Of a stretch of DNA of 58,829 bases, positions 1-9,668 are shown in pieces (within the stretch, counting starts at the first letter, position 1; each line of letters starts with the position of its first letter). The notes beneath the pieces were generated by a model. The model worked only from the letters and a program-made list of their open reading frames with translations, was not told the DNA's origin and ran no database searches. Made by a program: the position numbers and the translations under genes. The DNA lies in NCBI RefSeq assembly GCF_000143415.4, contig NW_003314365.1:67857-126685 (forward strand), given 5' to 3'. Source of the DNA: Selaginella moellendorffii. Its lineage: Eukaryota; Streptophyta; Lycopodiopsida; Selaginellales; Selaginellaceae.

Positions 1-853
1 ACTGTTTTTGGGTGTGTCATCGACGTCGTCGTCGGTGTCGGGTTGCTTGCCGGTGTTGATTTTGGGAAGATGGTGCTCAAACTTGTTGTCGACGTATTTG
101 TCAAAGTTATGTTGTCTTGGTTGTGGTTGTTCTTCTCAAATGTATAGTTGTGTGGTGATTGTGGTTGCTGTGGAAGATAGTTGTCATCGACGATTGGTTT
201 GTCGATCTCGTTGTTGTTGGATGATTGGAGCTGTTCGGCAGTTCGGTGTGAGTTGTTGACATCTAGTGCTTGACTATTGGACGATTCAGGTTGTTCATCT
301 TTACTGCTGTTGATTGGGTATATCGGAGTGCGACTGTAATTGGTGAAGTCGAGTTGTTGTCTCGTCAGCGCGTTGAAGTTGAAAGCGTGTTCGAAAGGTC
401 TTGCTGATAGTGGGCTTCAGTAGATGTTGGAAGCAAATGTGGGATATATTGGTGTTGTGAATATCGGTCAGTATGGCAAAAATGGTGCTGGTCTGGTGAA
501 GTCTGTGAAGCTGGGTGGGAAACTTGGTCGTTCGTCATCACTGTAGATGGGGTTGGTGAATGTACCTTTGAAGTGGTTGTATGCTGCTTGAAAAATGTTT
601 TGTTGCTCGGGCGTAGCCTGTGTCGACTACTCAAATGTTCAGTCGGGCTCAGGCACTTTGGTGGGTGCCATCGAGGGTGTTGATTTAGGCTCGGGCACTT
701 TGGTGGGTGCCATCGAGGGTGCTGCCGGTGGTGTGTCCGATGGTGTTGTGTACTCGTCGTATTCTTCGCAGATGTCCAATACTGGTTTGTTGGAGTTAGC
801 TCGCGGTAATAATTTGTGTCGGATGTAATTTTATCTCTTGGAGGGTCTAACAA
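1..853 (-). pseudogene. E1 gag fragment, proline-rich N-terminal region
   Basis: The minus strand encodes a Pro/Thr/His-rich, low-complexity stretch that lies upstream of the gag capsid region in the complete copies. A tandem duplication of about 45 bp (two copies of GGCACTTTGGTGGGTGCC within 650-720) gives repeated APTKVPEP-like peptides. The reading frame is not continuous: stops and frame changes separate usable pieces. It is called gag from its position and from colinearity with E2-E4, where the capsid-like and zinc-knuckle parts follow. No domain can be recognised in this piece alone. Confidence 0.6.
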
Positions 854-1091
854 TTTGATTCAACTTCTCTTAGTCTTTCTTTCTCTTTGTTTCTAAATTC
901 TTCAAATCTCTATCTAAACTTCGGATAAGCCATTGTCGGTCTTCTTCCGACTTGCTGGATGTTCTTCGTGGTTTTGGATACATGCATTCTTCTACTGGTT
1001 GTCAGTGTCAGATTCGTGTCTGCAGTCAATCATGCAGTTCAGGTAGAACTTCGGGAAGACTGTCGGCGGGCCAATTGTCGATAAAGTTGTT

Positions 1092-2049
1092 GTGAGGTTG
1101 TTATTTCTTTTCTGTGCAAATATTGACGGTGGTGCGTGTTGGGTTGGGTTGTGTTCAGCCGAGTTGTGTTGGGTCGAGTGTGCTAGTGCAGTATGCAGGC
1201 TGGTCTTCCACTTGCTGGTGCCGAGATGGAGTTTGATGAAGAGTTTCGGATATTTGGGTTTGTCTGGAATGATTTCTTCGATAATGTCGTCGAGTTGTTC
1301 GAGTCCGGATTGGGCGATGGCGTGATTGGCAAGAGTTGTTGCAGCGAACGTGTTGATTTTGAACCGAGTTCGGACTGTTGTTTTGGTGCTGAGCTGCTGA
1401 CTCTATCGGAGGGGTTGTCGAAAAATTGGTGGTGCGTTGTCAAGTTGTCCCTCGACAAGTTCTCTGATACCAGGTAATAGAGTGATGGGTTCGTCATTGG
1501 TGTAGGTTCTGAGGATGTGCTTCGGTATTTGGAGTGGACGCAGGAATTGGAATTGTGTCGGAGCACTAGGATTGCTGGGTCGACGACTGCACAAAAGATG
1601 AGTTCGTTTCAGCAGTGGTGTCGGTTTGTGTCGAGCGCGCTGGTTGAGGTCTCGAGCTTGGAGTGGGTGGTCTTGTGCTCGGAGATGGAGTTCGCCAATG
1701 AAGCTGTTGAGGGTGTCCGCTGATGAAGGTGCTGGTAGATTGGAGTTTCTTGTCAAAGAGGGCTGTTGGTGGTCTTTGTTGGTGATTGGACTCGGAGATT
1801 GAGAGAGAGAGCTTTCAGATTCTGCAAAGATCTCCTCTGAGAAGGGTCTGCCTCTACTGCGTTGGGCGGCGATCGCTTGGACGCCGTTGATCCATATTGG
1901 TGGTGGCATTTGTTTGTTGAATTTGGGCGAATTGGGTGGCGAATTGGGTAGCAAATTGGGTGGCAAATTGGGTAGCGAATTTTGGCGAGTTGGGTAGATT
2001 GCTTGATCGTTCTTGCTAGAAGAATTTGTGAACCTAAAGGGGAATTCAA
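1092..2049 (-). pseudogene. E1 5' ORF upstream of gag
   Basis: An open frame runs from just inside the LTR through a Pro/Asn-rich tract (LLPNSPPNSPKFN), MPPPIWINGVQ and onward to ...FRQPLR, where an in-frame TAG occurs. The same frame stays open for about 100 further codons, including GLEQLDDIIEEIIPDKPKY. The Pro/Asn tract comes from a 12-bp tandem repeat (AATTGGGTGGCG type, 1922-1983). There is no ATG near the LTR, so the start is uncertain; the first good ATG gives MPPPIWING. The product is not recognised. It could be the N-terminal part of gag or a separate leader protein. Confidence 0.5.
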
Positions 2050-2066
2050 AAGCCGTGGTTGCCAAA

Positions 2067-2361
2067 TGAAGAGGTGTGAAAACTCCTCTTGGCTGGAAAT
2101 CTATTGTTAGTAAGAAAACAAAAGAGAAAAAAGCCCAATCTCCAAGGGCAGAGAAGAAGCACGAATAAAAGAATGCTATGTATTAATAAGAAAAATGATG
2201 GAATGGAGATAGGGATCCACAATTCGGATTCCCTCTTTTGAAAGGCTAGCGGTTCTAACTGCTAGCATATACTATATGCTGTGCATGATTTAATCTATGG
2301 CTCCGATGCAGCCCTGGGTTCAAAGTCGGAGTCCCCTGAGCCTGGGTTTTTGGATAATACA
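2067..2361 (-). repeat. E1 5' LTR, 295 bp
   Basis: On the plus strand it starts TGAAGAGGTGTG and ends GATAATACA, so it reads TGTATT...CTCTTCA on the element strand. Its length equals that of most other LTRs here. A candidate primer binding site lies two bases inside it (2051-2064, TGGCAACCACGGC on the minus strand). The target duplication CGATG follows at 2362-2366. Confidence 0.92.
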
Positions 2362-2366
2362 CGATG

Positions 2367-2945
2367 TGTTAAGTGCAGTGCTTCGCATAAGCTTGTGGGT
2401 GTGACTAGGCTAGTGGAGTCATGTTTTAAAGCTTCTCCTTGTCCCTTACCATGCTCGCAGTGGCTTAACGTACCCATGAGCAGTTGAGGGACTTCTTCGA
2501 ACCTCACAGATCCTTGTGTTGTATCATCGCCTCGCTTGCCATGCTTCTTCTCTTGTCAGCCATCAGCTATGCAGAGTCTAAACCTGCAAGCAGCTCTTGA
2601 GGAATTGTTTGCTCTCACCTGATGCTCGATCAAGGCTCTCACAACGTACTCGGGACTAGACTACAGTGGATATCACTGATGCAACAAGCTTTAGGTTCCG
2701 AGTCTAAGTTAGTTGCACCAACGCAAAGATGTTCTGTTTTGTTTCATGGTTTTGAACATGGTTTTTCTATAGGAACAAGCATCAGACTGGAAGCTTTTGG
2801 GTGGTGTCTTGATGAATTAAGCTCCCCGAGGGTTTCATCTTGCGAAGAAGAGAGAAACAACTACCCCCAACCTTCAGCACTCTTGACATTTCCAGATGCC
2901 TTGCAACTCGAATCTCTTGGGCAGAACGCACCGGTGCTCTTGAGG
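2367..2945. other. Segment A, conserved in all H units, function not recognised
   Basis: This stretch recurs almost unchanged at 6993-7580, 26373-26955, 42191-42775 and 58169-58755. A diverged version (A') recurs inside each full unit, for example around 7990-8560, sharing CTCGATCAAGGCTCTCAC, TTTCATGGTTTTGAACATGG and CACTCTTGACATTTCCAGAT. A 120-codon open stretch (2622-2990) exists, but the diverged A' copy does not keep it, so I do not call it a gene. It could be intron or flank of a lost gene. Confidence 0.6.
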
Positions 2946-3078
2946 GGGGAGAGAGAGGGGATGGAAAACGTCGCCTTTGTCTGGGTGTAACCGGATGGAG
3001 AGCTCCGAGGGATTCAAGCCACCCAAACATCGAGAGATGGCAGCTTTCCGCTGCACAGCGCGAAACCGTAGCCGCACT

Positions 3079-3253
3079 AAAATCTAACGGTTTGGATGGT
3101 ATATTCTAAGATATCCTTTAATCCAACGGCTGTGATGTATCGCTCTTAACCTTTTATTTGTTTGTAGTTACCACTAATATAAACTGCGTTTAAAAGTTCA
3201 TTCTCATTCACTATTTCTAGCTTGTTGTCTAGCGTCTTTCTTGTTCAAATGGT
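3079..3253 (+). promoter_or_regulatory. Candidate orphan plant promoter with two MSA-like AACGG motifs
   Basis: Two motifs resembling mitosis-specific activator elements (consensus TCYAACGGYYA) occur: ATCTAACGGTTTGG near 3080 and ATCCAACGGCTGTG near 3120. They are followed by AATATAAAC (about 3176) as a possible TATA box and ATGGTGAGGAAGG at 3249. The reading frame after this ATG closes after about 23 codons, so no gene follows. The stretch is private to H1a. The promoter identity is inferred from motif spacing only. Confidence 0.25.
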
Positions 3254-3719
3254 GAGGAAGGCTTGCATATGCTGGCAGGGTCATCGAGAATTCAATGGCA
3301 CAACATTGTGTGTGATTGATAGATTATGCTGAAGTGACAACTGATGAGAATTTGGTATATATGATCGAATTGGTAAGCTCAATGGCATGTTTGTGCTGTT
3401 TGTGTGCTACTGGAGCAAATCAAATATATATATCTTCCCTTCCACAAAATTTGATTGCATGAGTACAGTGGAGATGCACCTAAGTTAATACTTTTTAATG
3501 ATCTGTTTGTTTAAGTCTGTAATAATGGATTCCATTGATTACAAGTTTGGTTTTGCTTCTTTACTATGATCTAGTACCAACTTAACAACACAGTTAATCT
3601 TAGGTGAGATTTTGAGGAGAGCCACTCTCACTAGTAGATTGTATAGTGTTAAAAAAAAGGAAAATAATAAAATGGTCCAGAAACTCAACACAGTTAATTT
3701 AATAATAAAATAATAAAAT
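3254..3719. other. AT-rich private stretch of H1a with nothing recognised
   Basis: No frame longer than a few dozen codons and no matches elsewhere in the window. It ends in AT-rich simple sequence (AATAATAAAAT runs, 3660-3720), which could be the tail of the tRNA-like element that follows on the minus strand. Confidence 0.5.
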
Positions 3720-3855
3720 AGTGTTCATGTTAGGGGGCGACCCTAACACCGTATTATTCTTAATTGAAAGTCGAGGCGGATGGGAATCGAACCCAGCAAC
3801 CCTTCACAATAGAACATTACAGCGTGCATGCTATAACCACAAAGCCATGAACACT
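3720..3855 (-). repeat. tRNA-like (SINE-like) element closed by 10-bp inverted repeats
   Basis: On the minus strand an A-box-like TGGCTTTGTGGTTATAGC is followed about 50 bases later by a perfect B box, GGGTTCGATTCCC. A 7-bp acceptor stem cannot be formed, so it is not a working tRNA gene. AGTGTTCATG (3720-3729) and CATGAACACT (3846-3855) are perfect inverted repeats that enclose it. An 8-bp hairpin, TGTTAGGG/CCCTAACA (3728-3748), lies at one end. It could be a tRNA-derived SINE head or a decayed tRNA gene. Confidence 0.45.
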
Positions 3856-3879
3856 GGGAGATAACAAAATATTATTTCA

Positions 3880-4500
3880 GCACCTCTTATTTGAAAAACA
3901 AGATTTGGAATCCATCTGATTGTCCACGTGGACGACATCCAGGGGCTGCGAGGCCAGAGGATCCACGCGCGGATCCTGGAGAGCAGCTACTGGCCGAATC
4001 AATACCGTCTTCATCCGGCATGAAATCAAAGATTTCTTCCTCTGCTATTCACTGCTGGAAGGGGAACCCATGGAACGTCCTGTCATTCTGGGCAGTAGAT
4101 TCGTCCAGGACACGAGATCCTTGGCCGGCGTTTTTGCCCAAGCTCGATTTCGCTGCCACAATTTGCCCCTGCTGCGCGAGAGCCATTATCATCGAGTTCC
4201 ATGGCGCTCTGAGACGCAATCAAACATAGACTCTCACTCTCGGATGCGGGATGCCGCCACATACGCGGTGACCATCGCGTTCCAGGAGACGATCCTAATC
4301 GAACAAGATTGACGCCGCATCGATCGAATGCCCTGTTCTTGCTGCTCGCATTTGCCAGCGAAAGGGAATATCGCGCGATCCAAGAGCCTGAACCCGGCGC
4401 GGCGGCGTGGATCATTCGGGGGGATCGGCACGAGAGAAGATTTAGCTCCAGCAACGCTGCCGAGAGCGACTTTGCGGAGAAGAGAAATCCCTCGTTCATA
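3880..4500 (-). pseudogene. PPR protein gene fragment (H1a only)
   Basis: On the minus strand, near 4235-4300, the peptide SIRIVSWNAMVTAYV matches the second helix region of plant PPR repeats. Further on, in another frame, AEEEIFDFMPDEDG matches the A-IFD-MP-RD start of the next repeat. PPR proteins bind organellar RNA one base per repeat. Here the repeats lie in different frames with stops between them, so the gene is dead. H2 and H3 carry a different PPR piece (a C-terminal repeat) next to the same SINE-like copy. Confidence 0.7.
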
Positions 4501-4517
4501 CAAAAAAATTTGATTGG

Positions 4518-4604
4518 GTCTCTGGCTGTGGGTTCGAACCTGTGACCTTGCCAATATATTTTTTTATTCTAGCCAGATATCCGGCCATCAGGTTCCCGTC
4601 CAAA
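4518..4604 (-). repeat. SINE-like repeat S1, copy in H1a
   Basis: Minus-strand core from ATTTGGACGGGAACC through GGCCGGATATCTGGC to the B box CAGGTTCGAACCC and CAGCCAGAGAC. It is followed by the CAATCAAATTTTTTTG-type tail seen in the other copies. Confidence 0.7.
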
Positions 4605-4704
4605 GTGTACACTAATTGCTTCTTAACGTATACCATAATGTAAACAGCGGCGCAAGAGATTTTCGTTTTGTGGGCGCATGGCGCGCAGCGCGTTGCTGCT
4701 GTCA

Positions 4705-5640
4705 AGCTCAAGAAAGAAACCATTCTCTTCTCGATGGAATGAAACTCTCACTTTCTCCATGCTCTGGCGAGGCCATGGCAAACAAAACGGGTTGGATGGA
4801 CTCTGCATCTCAATCTGAGCAAGCAGCTGATGCAGAAGCTATTTTTGAGAAACAAAGTATAAGTATGCTGCAACAAGAACCAGCAACATCCGTTTAAGAT
4901 ATTGTTCTGGAAGATGGCTTGTCTGAGCTCGAGTTTGATTTGATCCCGGCACCATGGTCCCGGGAATCTATTCTTCACTTGGTTGTCCAAGCTGGAGGTC
5001 CATAGGTTTGGATCCTTTCAAATCCTCGGGGCGTGAGACTCTGGAGCTCCAAGTTTTGATGCCTTCTCTTGGCAATAATATAATATATTGCTCTGAAACC
5101 GTGAAAGCTTACTCACCCGCAAACAAAACTCCAGGGTTGCACCAGACATCCAATAAACCTGTGAGAGCCTTGACCAAGCTCAAACTCAATCAGCTCAGAG
5201 CAAGCTTTCTCAAAAGTTTCCAAAGAGCAGATGGCATAACACAAAAAACGTATACCAGGTCACCAACTCATCTCATCACAAGTTGCGTTGTGGTCACTCC
5301 ACGCCTTGGATGTTGATGAACTACAGGCCTCCATTTTATCTTGGAAAATGCTCGAGGCCAAAGGGTGGCGAAGATGAGGAATGAAGCGATCTGGACTGGA
5401 CAAGAGTATAAGCAAAATGAGCACGAGAAGAACCACACATACCGCGGAAAAGCAGTGCTTGTGCTTGTGAGCCTAGTTTGAAGATGTCTGAGACTGAGAA
5501 GAAAGACCATGCTGCTCGACTCATAGAGCACGCCCGGCAGCAGCACACCGCCCGGGTAAAGAGCCCCCTGGATCGAAAATGTGCAGCAGTAGCGTATAAT
5601 GGCAATGGCGGTGGTTTTCCATGGCATCGTTCTTGAGCCT
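4705..5640. other. Unclassified duplicated host sequence (segments B and C)
   Basis: Colinear with 10372-11310, 30546-31480 and 46207-47140. Segment B (about 4905-5090) resembles a more diverged copy, B', next to the START gene (about 9090-9260). Segment C (5341-5420) resembles, in opposite orientation, 6894-6985. Open frames of 120-178 codons exist on both strands, but none shows a domain I recognise, so no gene is called. Confidence 0.5.
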
Positions 5641-5729
5641 TGACGAGGAGGTGCCATCCAGCGAAGATTTGCAGGAAGGAGGAGCGATCTCCAGCGGTGG
5701 GCGCCTGGGCGAGAATGCGGTGAGCACAG

Positions 5730-5975
5730 ATCTGGGAGGGGGAAGGCGCATCCACGAGGAAAATCGTCTCCAGCGGCCTCGAGGTTCCTTGCTAATCTGG
5801 TCATAGAAAGGTATGGAAAGTGCAGGCGCTGGAAATCTTCCAGAAGATGAAAGATCGAGGTTCTTTCTCGTGGAAGATTGCGATCGCGGCATTTGCCCTT
5901 GTTACTCTTTTTCGAGCATCCAGTTATTTCTCTTGGCAGCTATCAATGCCGATCCGGGGGAGATCCACGCGCTAA
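5730..5975 (+). pseudogene. PPR gene fragment, plus strand (H1a)
   Basis: GGGRRIHEE, then in a second frame FLANLVIERYGKC, then in a third frame LEIFQKMKDRGSFSWKIAI. Together they follow the usual plant PPR order (G-RIH..., N-LV-MYGKCG, A-E-F-KM--R---SW). Each segment needs a different frame, so at least two frameshifts break it. It points towards the minus-strand PPR fragment at 6187-6613. It would have been an organelle-targeted RNA-binding protein; no targeting sequence is visible. Confidence 0.75.
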
Positions 5976-6186
5976 TCATCGCCGCGTTACGGTGCTCCGT
6001 TGGCGAGCATGCCATCGCCGAGATCTTCTTCTGCCAAGAACTGGACAGACACTTGCATCGGGTGGAACCAGGGCATTGCCGTGTGAGCTCGAGACTGGCA
6101 TCCCAGCCTGATCGGCGCCACATCCCAATCGAATCGCCGCCCCAAGCTCCAATTACTACAACGACAAGCCAAAGATGGTGACGGTG

Positions 6187-6613
6187 TTATTGTCTCAGCT
6201 CCAGGATTGCGAGGAGATCAGACAGCAGGGGTATGGCGTCCTCCAAAGGCCGTGGTTGATTTACCCTCCAGCAGTAGTCTTTCAACCAGGCCTGGAGCGG
6301 GGCCTTCTGCCAACTTAAGTCGAGGTTCCTGGTGTTTCTCACCATGTGTTTCTCACCTGGATCTCCGCCACATCGCCATTGATAGCTGCAAGAATTCGAT
6401 ATCGACGAGCATTTGCCGAAAGAGCACCAGAACTTCTGGCATTTGCCTGCTGTGGGCAAATGCGTTCCAGAAGAAAACATTTCCATCTTCCATTTTGTGG
6501 AGGACACCCAAGGCATCCGCGGCGCGCCCGCACTTTCCATACGTTTCCATGACGAAATTCGCGAGGAATCTATGACGATCAGAGCAGCGTCTCCTCCTCG
6601 TCGTCAAGAACAA
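6187..6613 (-). pseudogene. PPR gene fragment, minus strand (H1a)
   Basis: A minus-strand frame gives RFLANFVMETYGKCGRAAD, then ALGVLHKMEDGNVFFWNAFA and VLVLFRQMLVD, which match about one and a half PPR repeats. This copy keeps the HSRQMPEVLVLFRQ segment that H1b, H2 and H3 have deleted. After the repeat the frame runs into unrelated sequence (NLDLSWQKAPLQAWLKDYC). It faces the plus-strand PPR fragment, an arrangement conserved in all H units. Confidence 0.78.
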
Positions 6614-6649
6614 TGCGATGGAACCATTCGTTAACTACATGTAAGCTTC

Positions 6650-6883
6650 GTCAAAATAGCAAATGGCGCAAGGACAGCGATAGCAGAGGTGACGCTGCCA
6701 CCATTGGGCGACCCGGATAACGATACGCTGCTCCGCACTTTCACTCGCATTCCAACAAGGAAGTTCCTCACCCGAGCAGCGCTTGTCTGCTGCGCTTGGC
6801 TGGATGATCCGGTCTGGCTCAAACCAAGACAAGCCTTCAAACAATACCTCGCAAAGCAAGCATCACAAGCATTGGTTTTGTGA
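6650..6883 (+). pseudogene. F-box domain fragment (H1a)
   Basis: The frame VTLPPLGDPDNDTLLRTFTR, then IPTRKFLTRAALVCCAWLDD and PVWLKPRQAF, follows the F-box pattern LP-D-LL--F-R-P---L-RAALVC-AW, with the D-P-W end typical of plant F-boxes. F-box proteins bind SKP1 in SCF ubiquitin ligases. The frame ends at TGA 6881-6883, about 45 codons after the motif begins, and no substrate-binding repeats follow. It is likely a fragment, though a short expressed form cannot be excluded. Confidence 0.6.
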
Positions 6884-6987
6884 TTTAAAGCGGTATGTAT
6901 ATACTCTTGTCCAGATCGCTCAGGAACGCACAAGAGACTGTCTTGAGCTTCATTCCTCATCTTTGCCACCTTTCGATTTTCGCCAAG

Positions 6988-6992
6988 TGATG
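6988..6992. other. Empty retroelement insertion site
   Basis: CGCCAAG-TGATG-TGTCGAGTG runs uninterrupted here. At E2, E3 and E4 the left flank is CGCCAAG-C(G/A)ATG (CAAA in H3) and the right flank is CGATG-TGTCGAGTG or a close variant, with the element in between. TGATG is the CpG-decayed form of the CGATG target. Confidence 0.9.
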
Positions 6993-7696
6993 TGTCGAGT
7001 GCAGTGCTTCGCATAAGCTTGTGGGTGTGACTAGGCTAGTGGAGTCACGTTTTAAAGCTTCTCCTTGTCCCTTACCACGCTCGCAGTGGCTTAACGTACC
7101 CAGGAGCAGTTGAGGGACTTCTTCGAACCTCGCAGATCCTTGTGTTGTATCATCGCCTCGCTTGCCATGCTTCTTCTCTTGTCAGCCATCAGCTATGCAG
7201 AGTCTAAACCTGCAATCAGCTCTTTATTGAGGAATTGTTTGCTCTCACCTGATGCTCGATCAAGGCTCTCACAACGTACTCGGGACTAGACTACAGTGGA
7301 TATCACTGATGCAACAAGCTTTAGGTTCTGAGTCTAAGTTAGTTGCACCAACTCAAAGATGTTCTGTTCTGTTTCATGGTTTTGAACATGGTTTTTCTAT
7401 AGGAACAAGCATCAGACTGGAAGCTTTTGGGTGGTGTCTTGACGAATTAAGCTCCCCGAGGGTTTCCTCTTGCGAAGAAGAGAGAAACAACTACCCCCAA
7501 CCTTCAGCACTCTTGACATTTCCAGATGCCTTGCAACTCGAATCTCTTGGGCAGAACGCACCGGTGCTCTTGAGGGGGGTGCCTGGATCAAATCAAACTG
7601 ATGGGAAACATTCGCGTGCCAGCTGAGCGCCATGCCCAGAATTTCAAGAAACGATTCATGAAAGTAACAAACACGTTAACAAGCTATTAATGCATA

Positions 7697-7770
7697 ATTT
7701 GGACGGGATATCTGGCTAAAATAAAAACAATTATTGTCAAGGTCACAGGTTCGAACCCACAGCCAGAGAC
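7697..7770 (+). repeat. SINE-like repeat S1 (H1b, first copy)
   Basis: Same core as the H2 copy at 27073-27160, but 13 bases are missing after GACGGG (ACCTGTTGGCCGG lost). The B box AGGTTCGAACCC is intact. Confidence 0.65.
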
Positions 7771-8771
7771 CCAATTAAATTTTACTTCGCTTGCGGTGGG
7801 TCTTTATGGAATTTGCTGGAGTGCTTGAGCAGCAGCAGCAGCCACGATGATCATGGTCAGTGTGTCGATCTAGCCCAGACTCTTCCTTTTGCTTTAAAGT
7901 CATGCTGGAACGCGTCTCAGCATTGCTCGCTTGAACGCCAGCGGGTTTGGACGAGGAGAGGAGCTTAAACTTGCAGCCCGCGTGACTCGCAATGCAGCCT
8001 TGTCTACGAAAGTATCATTGCATTTCAGCTAGAGGGGGTGTCCAAGTTTGAATCCACCACTAGCTCCTCCTACATGCTTCGTCAAAATAGCGAATGGCCG
8101 AGGACTACTGACGACCTGGATAACGATACGCTGCTCCACACTTTCGAGCAGCGTTTGACTGCCGCGCTTGTGCCAACCTCATGTAAGAAAGAGTGGAGCT
8201 GAGCGAGAGCGTAGCCTTTCTTCTCGACGTGGGTCCTTGCAGAGCATTGTGTTGTATCATTCCACCGCTTGTCATGCTTCTTCTTTGCTCTCACCTGACG
8301 CTCGATCAAGGCTCTCACAGGCTGCAGTGAATAACAAAGGAATCACTGGTGCATCAACCCTCAGGTTCTGAGTCTAAACAGTTGCACCAAATCAGGGATG
8401 TGCCTCTCGTGTTTTTGGGAGTGAGTATTTAATTTCATGGTTTTGAACATGGCCAGAGGATTTGATCTTGCAAAGAAGAGAGAAACGAATAAATACCCCA
8501 ACCTCCAGCACTCTTGACATTTCCAGATGCCTCTCAACTCTGCTCTTCAAGAGGGTGCTTGGATCAAATCAAACTTGCTCATTTTCCAGAAACTTTTCTT
8601 GTTCCGAGAAACAAATTTTGCTCCAAAAAAAATCCTGGAACCAAGAAGAGAGGCTTGGAAACGTTCGCGCGACCTTGCCCACGTGATTGATACGGAACAA
8701 GAAATCAGCACGCGTGCCATTCACTCAAAATCAAAAACAAGCGAAACACTTTAACAGGCTATTAATGTTTA
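7771..8771. other. Segment A' and linker, no gene called
   Basis: This contains A', the diverged duplicate of segment A. A short piece near 8115-8145 (DDLDNDTLLHTFEQ) resembles the start of the F-box fragment at 12300, so A' may derive from another F-box gene copy. It is conserved at 27161-28169 and 42979-43995. The frames are short and not conserved between A and A'. Confidence 0.5.
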
Positions 8772-8859
8772 ATTTGGACGGGAACCTGTTGGCCGGATAT
8801 CTGGCTAGAATAAACAAATATATTGGCAAGGTCACAGGTTCGAATCCACAGCCAGAGAC
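8772..8859 (+). repeat. SINE-like repeat S1 (H1b, second copy), beside a truncated inverted copy
   Basis: Full core with GGCCGGATATCTGGC and B box AGGTTCGAATCC. It is followed by a short direct repeat (CCAATCAAAA-TTTTTGCG type, about 8861-8902) and then only the outer end of a minus-strand copy (AGGTTCCCGTCCAAAT, about 8904-8920). Confidence 0.7.
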
Positions 8860-9668
8860 GCAATCAAAATTTTTTGCGAGATCCAATCAAAAATTTTTGC
8901 GTCAGGTTCCCGTCCAAATCGGACACTAATTGCTTCTTAACGTATATCATACCTTCACCATAACGGCGCAAGCTCTCGCTCATTTCTAAGCATCCTTTCT
9001 AAACCCGTGCGAACGTTTTATAAGGCTGTCATCCTTTCTGTGGTTGTCAAGCTCAAGAAAGAAACCATTATGAAATGAAGATTTCATGGCTTGTTTGAGC
9101 ATTGAAGATTAAATTGATCCAGGCACGCTCTTGATTAGCAGCAAAGAGTACAAGGCTGGAGGTACTTCTCTGTTCTTTCAAATCCTGGGGAGCTTGAGAT
9201 TTCATCAAGGGGCTTTCTTGTCGTGTTCTATCCAAGTTTGATGCTTGTTCCTAGCAGCAACAAGAAAAAATCCATGAAATTTCAAGTCACACCCTGTGTG
9301 AAGAAGAGGGGGCAATGCATGGAAAGTACTCGGGGCCAAAAGGTGGCTGTCCACAACAAGAGTATTTAGAGCAAAAAGGGCGAAAGATGAACTGTGGGAA
9401 AGCAATGCTTTCACTACAACGTATATCCCTTGTGCCCTGCTGATCAATCCAAAAGCCACAACGCTGGTGGTAGTGCAGCAGCTCCTCCGTCCCGCGTTTA
9501 AATTCTACAAGCTCTTGCCAGGTGCAAGGTTCCATGGCCGTTTGCGACAAGAGAAATGCTAGTCACGTCTTTCGAACTGGAGCTACCTGAATTGGATGCC
9601 GTGGTTGGCTGCTTGCGAACAGTTAAGCTATCAATCACTGTGCCTCTTTTGTTATTTTATTCACTCCA

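Larger units (their letters stand above)
1..2361 (-). mobile_element. E1: Ty3/gypsy LTR retrotransposon, 5' part (window edge cuts the rest)
   Basis: This is the 5' end of a minus-strand element: gag region, 5' ORF and one LTR. It is nearly identical to 23960-26367, 39780-42185 and 55760-58163. The element ends at 2361 in ...AATACA and is followed by CGATG (2362-2366), the 5-bp target duplication seen at every other copy. The other LTR and the pol region lie outside the window. No autonomous function is expected, because the sister copies share pol deletions. Confidence 0.9.
2367..6992. repeat. Host segment H1a (rearranged unit of the tandem array)
   Basis: 2367-2945 matches the start of H1b, H2, H3 and H4. 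4705 to 6987 matches 10372-12599 of H1b. Between these, H1a has private DNA (2945-4500) and lacks the START gene and segment A' found in the other units. It runs directly into H1b without a retroelement. Confidence 0.85.

Noticed and set aside
2622-2990. Frame of 122 codons recurring in every H unit (MLDQGSHNVLGTRLQW)
   Set aside because: No recognisable domain, and the diverged copy A' does not keep the frame. Recurrence only reflects segmental duplication.
3770-3850. A functional tRNA gene on the minus strand
   Set aside because: The B box is perfect, but the acceptor stem does not pair and the A-to-B distance is too long.
5268-5804. Minus-strand frame of 178 codons repeated in all H units (MTRLARNLEAAGDDFPRG)
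   Set aside because: Antisense to the plus-strand PPR fragment (RRIHEE, FLANLVIERY) in its 5' part and without a domain elsewhere.
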